A DNA stretch of 6,434 nt. Origin: an uncultured Eggerthellaceae bacterium. Lineage in GTDB: Bacteria > Actinomycetota > Coriobacteriia > Coriobacteriales > Eggerthellaceae. The notes beneath the pieces were generated by a model, which was given only the letters and a program-made list of their open reading frames with translations, was not told the origin of the DNA and ran no database searches. The stretch spans positions 1 through 6,434 of the forward strand of contig CAMPAJ010000099.1 of NCBI GenBank assembly GCA_946631805.1, given 5' to 3'. This document shows positions 4,928-6,434 of this stretch, one piece after another (positions within the stretch are counted from its first letter, which is position 1; every line of letters starts with the position of its first letter). The translations under genes were made by a program, and so were the position numbers.

Positions 4928-6434
4928 CTAGCCGAAGAACGTCGGCAACTCTTTCTTGTATTCCCTCGTCGAAACGAGCACCCGGGCTTCCAGGCCGCTC
5001 ATCTGCTTCATCTGGCCTACGAATTCGTCGAGCTCGTCTTGGGTCTTGGCGTGCACCATCGTGTAGAGGTTATACGGCCACTTCTGGGAATACGGACGGC
5101 AGTAGCAATGCGACACAAAGGGCAGGTGGCCGAACACGTACCCGATTTCGACGATGCGCTCTTCGGGGACGTTCCAAACGGTCATGCCGTTGTACGCGTA
5201 GCCGAGGTTCTGATGGCGCACGAACGCCCCGAAACGGCGCACGAGTCCCTCTGATTTCCACTGCTCCACGCGCACGATTATGCGCTGTTCGTCTACCGCC
5301 TCGCCAATCTGGTCGGAAACATACCGCGCGGCATCTTGGAATGGATGTTCTCCGGTCACGTCTTTGGACATCCAGCGAACCAGCGAAACATCGAACGGAT
5401 CGTCGATGTTGAACGACGTTTTTCCGAACGCCCTGCGATGGGCGCTCGCGACGCGTTCCGAAACGTCGGGCGAGCAGGGCGTCTCATGGCAGGAGGCCCC
5501 CTGTTGCGCATGTATATGCGGAAACGGCTTGACCTGGGCTTCCTGGCCATGCTTGCTGAAGTCGACGCGTATCTTGAACATGGCGGTAACGGGCAGGTTC
5601 AAGATGTCATCGCAGCCAGTTTCGGCAGCGACCTCCTCGACGAGCTCGGCGAGGCGCTCCTGGGAGGGGGCGATGGCGGTGAACCAGATGTTGAATTCCG
5701 CTTCCCTGTAGTAGTTGTGCGTCACTTCGGGATGAGCGCTGATCAACTCGGCGGCACGGTCGACGGCGTCCTGGTCGCCCAGTACCCTGACTGCCACGAG
5801 CGTTGACGTGTGGCCGAGCTTCTTCGATGCGATGGATGCGCAAATCTGGCGAATCGTCCCATCGGCGCGCATCGATTCCACCGAATCGAGCACCTGCTCG
5901 CGCGCAAGCCCCAAGCGATCGGCCAGCTCGCCGTACGGGTCGTGCACCAGCGGAAACTCGCTCTGGATCTCTTCGAGCACGCGCCGGCGCGCCTCCTTGC
6001 GCGGAACATAGGCGCAGTACGGCTCCTCAGCCAGGTAATCCCCCGTAGCCGCGAGGGCGCGCGCACGGCAGCCGCCGCATACGCCCTTGTACTCGCACAG
6101 CCCGCACTTGCCCTCGAGGCGGTCGTAATGGCGCAGGTCGTCGAACACCGGCGACGTTTCCCAAATCTGCGAGAACGGCGTCTCGAGCACGTTGCCCAAT
6201 TGCATGTCGAAATACCCGCAGGGTTGCACATCGCCTACATGGCTGATGAAGGCGAACGTCACGCCGCCCAGGCAGCCGCGCGTCATGGCCTCCATGCCGT
6301 ACGTCGCAGGCGAAACCTCACGGCCCTCCTGCGCGCACAGCTGGCGGATGATGCGGTAGTACTGCGGCGCGTCGGTCGGCTTGAAGTGCATCGGGCTCGT
6401 CTTCTGGCAATGGTACGCCCAGGTGAGCACTTCC
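4928..6434 (-). CDS. Partial AhbD-like radical SAM / AhbA-AhbB siroheme decarboxylase fusion
   Basis: At least 501 residues are present; the 5' end, including the expected CX3CX2C radical SAM motif, lies beyond the window. Numbering is from the GTG at 6430, which is probably internal because the frame stays open to the edge. Residues about 1-145 end a radical SAM protein: a SPASM domain with C53, C71, C109, C112, C118, C121 and C139 (CX12GX4C, then CX2CX5CX2C, then C), with FISHVGDVQPCGY and GVCGGCRARA as in AhbD heme synthases. Residues about 152-292 are an AhbA-like Lrp/AsnC-type siroheme decarboxylase half with IRQI and THNYYR. A Cys/His-bearing linker (293-342) follows. Residues about 343-500 are the AhbB-like half with VRRFGA, SHCYCRP and WPYNLYTM. 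In the alternative heme pathway AhbA/AhbB turn siroheme into didecarboxysiroheme, and AhbD makes heme b from Fe-coproporphyrin III. NirJ or AhbC relatives, or a heme d1 role, cannot be excluded without the N-terminal half. No frameshift is seen in the visible part. Confidence 0.88.
   Translation of the reverse strand, partial: EVLTWAYHCQKTSPMHFKPTDAPQYYRIIRQLCAQEGREVSPATYGMEAMTRGCLGGVTFAFISHVGDVQPCGYFDMQLGNVLETPFSQIWETSPVFDDLRHYDRLEGKCGLCEYKGVCGGCRARALAATGDYLAEEPYCAYVPRKEARRRVLEEIQSEFPLVHDPYGELADRLGLAREQVLDSVESMRADGTIRQICASIASKKLGHTSTLVAVRVLGDQDAVDRAAELISAHPEVTHNYYREAEFNIWFTAIAPSQERLAELVEEVAAETGCDDILNLPVTAMFKIRVDFSKHGQEAQVKPFPHIHAQQGASCHETPCSPDVSERVASAHRRAFGKTSFNIDDPFDVSLVRWMSKDVTGEHPFQDAARYVSDQIGEAVDEQRIIVRVEQWKSEGLVRRFGAFVRHQNLGYAYNGMTVWNVPEERIVEIGYVFGHLPFVSHCYCRPYSQKWPYNLYTMVHAKTQDELDEFVGQMKQMSGLEARVLVSTREYKKELPTFFG

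Noticed and set aside
6428..6430. GTG at 6430 as the true start of the heme-biosynthesis gene
   Set aside because: The frame continues to the window edge with a Glu codon before it, and a SPASM domain without its radical SAM core would make little sense; the gene is truncated by the window.

Overview
The window carries three genes, all on the minus strand, read from right to left. High GC, codon choice and gene content suggest an anaerobic actinobacterium of the Coriobacteriia, probably Eggerthellaceae. The taxon is an inference from gene content, not from a marker gene.

Right (4928-6434): the 3' part of a large gene whose start lies beyond the window edge. It encodes the SPASM (auxiliary Fe-S) half of an AhbD-like radical SAM heme synthase, fused in frame to an AhbA-like and then an AhbB-like siroheme decarboxylase domain. 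Both chemistries belong to the siroheme-dependent (alternative) heme pathway, so one polypeptide appears to join its first step with a radical SAM step. A clear intrinsic terminator (4811-4847) ends this transcript.

Middle (3598-4755): an aldo/keto reductase with a C-terminal domain of two [4Fe-4S] ferredoxin motifs. It has a strong ribosome binding site and probably its own promoter just after the terminator.

Left (236-3511): a 1091-residue cyclic-di-GMP protein with the order REC - degenerate GGDEF - intact EAL - Ala/Glu linker - TM - about 185-residue external domain - TM - intact GGDEF with I-site. It looks like a response-regulator phosphodiesterase fused to a membrane-sensor diguanylate cyclase. 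A GTG start with a good Shine-Dalgarno sequence is preferred over upstream ATGs, which leaves an 85-91 bp intergenic region holding a direct repeat and nested palindromes.

Far left (1-235): no gene. It holds three imperfect 46-47 nt repeats. Each folds into a GC-rich hairpin as minus-strand RNA, with differences between copies that mostly keep pairing, which suggests a structured repeat family or terminator-like elements after the cyclic-di-GMP gene.

The most unusual items are the triple heme-biosynthesis fusion, the two-ended cyclic-di-GMP protein and the hairpin array. No CRISPR array, tRNA, rRNA, transposase gene or phage gene was seen.
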